Source: an uncultured Clostridia bacterium (GTDB lineage: Bacteria > Bacillota > Clostridia > Oscillospirales > Ruminococcaceae). Taken from it: a DNA stretch of 5,282 nucleotides. The position numbers were made by a program, and so were the translations under genes. Within the stretch, counting starts at the first letter, position 1. Each line of letters opens with the position of its first letter. The DNA lies in assembly GCA_947177545.1 (NCBI GenBank), contig CAMWVF010000110.1:1-5282 (forward strand), in the 5' to 3' direction. The notes below the pieces were generated by a model. That model was not told the origin of the DNA. It made no database searches and saw nothing but the letters and a program-made list of their open reading frames with translations. Below, piece after piece: positions 5,045 to 5,282 of the stretch.

Positions 5045-5282
5045 ATGTTAAAAACTATGGTATATGGTTTGTTTGAATTCTTTATTGAGTTTATTAAGCT
5101 GTTTCCTTTAATGCATATAGTTTTGCAATTTAAAATTAAATCTTTTAAACAAATATTGATATATTTTTCGGCGGCAGTAATAATAACTTTTACGTTGAGT
5201 TTGTCGCCTGTGAATGACATTATGCCTGTGAGATTGCTATTGCTTAATGTAAAACTATCAGATTTTGTACCGCTCACTGTAT
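5045..5282 (+). CDS. Membrane protein, probable sensor histidine kinase N-terminus, runs off right edge
   Basis: The first 79 codons of a membrane protein. ATG 5045 is preceded by GAGGTGA (5033-5039), which overlaps the stop codon of the response regulator, so the two genes are probably translationally coupled. Residues about 5-28 (VYGLFEFFIEFIKLFPLMHI) and 36-52 (ILIYFSAAVIITFTLSL) are strongly hydrophobic and likely membrane-spanning. Multi-pass N-termini of this kind are typical of AgrC-like kinases with a GHKL ATPase domain, which usually sit next to LytTR regulators. The kinase core itself is outside the window, so the assignment rests on position and topology. An accessory membrane protein such as an AgrB-like peptidase is an alternative. 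Confidence 0.7.
   Translation, partial: MLKTMVYGLFEFFIEFIKLFPLMHIVLQFKIKSFKQILIYFSAAVIITFTLSLSPVNDIMPVRLLLLNVKLSDFVPLTV

Noticed and set aside
4963..5277. A 104-aa minus-strand open frame at the right end
   Set aside because: It is antisense to the end of the response regulator and to the membrane protein, which has a ribosome binding site and hydrophobic segments in the plus frame.

Overview
This looks like a piece of an integrative mobilizable element, or of two nested mobile elements, from a low-GC Gram-positive anaerobe, most likely a Clostridia-class Firmicute of the gut type. That placement is an inference. It rests on the AT-rich intergenic DNA, strong AGGAGG-type ribosome binding sites, sigma-A-like promoters, and gene families typical of clostridial mobile DNA: a large serine recombinase with a zinc ribbon, a MobA/MobL relaxase, a DUF3847-like protein and a LytTR response regulator.

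Layout. All mobilization and recombination genes lie on the minus strand, so they read from right to left: a MobA/MobL (MobQ-type) relaxase (about 4014-2995); a 272-bp non-coding stretch (2994-2723) with a convincing RSF1010/pIP501-like origin of transfer; a DUF3847-like coiled-coil gene with a one-base frameshift (2722-2334); a 63-aa unknown protein starting at TTG (2317-2126); a promoter set between 13-bp inverted repeats; a 541-aa large serine recombinase (1989-364); and, 23 bp further on, the N-terminal 113 residues of a second, unrelated relaxase of the VirD2-like/MobP type (340 to the left edge). On the plus strand to the right, a 309-bp divergent intergenic region carries three 11-bp iterations, a pair of LytTR-type direct repeats and a strong promoter. 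These precede a LytTR response regulator (4324-5034) and the start of a membrane protein, probably its histidine kinase (5045 to the right edge).

How it may work. The MobQ relaxase would nick the minus strand in TAAGTGCG^CCCT, between positions 2893 and 2892, and lead transfer of the element through the machinery of a co-resident conjugative element. The serine recombinase would excise and integrate the element. The Agr-like two-component genes may be cargo or the flanking host element; the window does not decide. The VirD2-like relaxase at the left edge belongs to a different relaxase class and has no clear ribosome binding site. The simplest reading is that the MobQ element is inserted just upstream of, or at the start of, the relaxase gene of a larger conjugative element.

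Most notable points: the oriT; two relaxase classes in 4 kb; an ATA codon where the MobQ relaxase should start; the frameshift in the DUF3847-like gene; the inverted repeats around the recombinase promoter and the mutually exclusive hairpins in its leader; and LytTR repeats exactly 21 bp apart abutting the -35 box.
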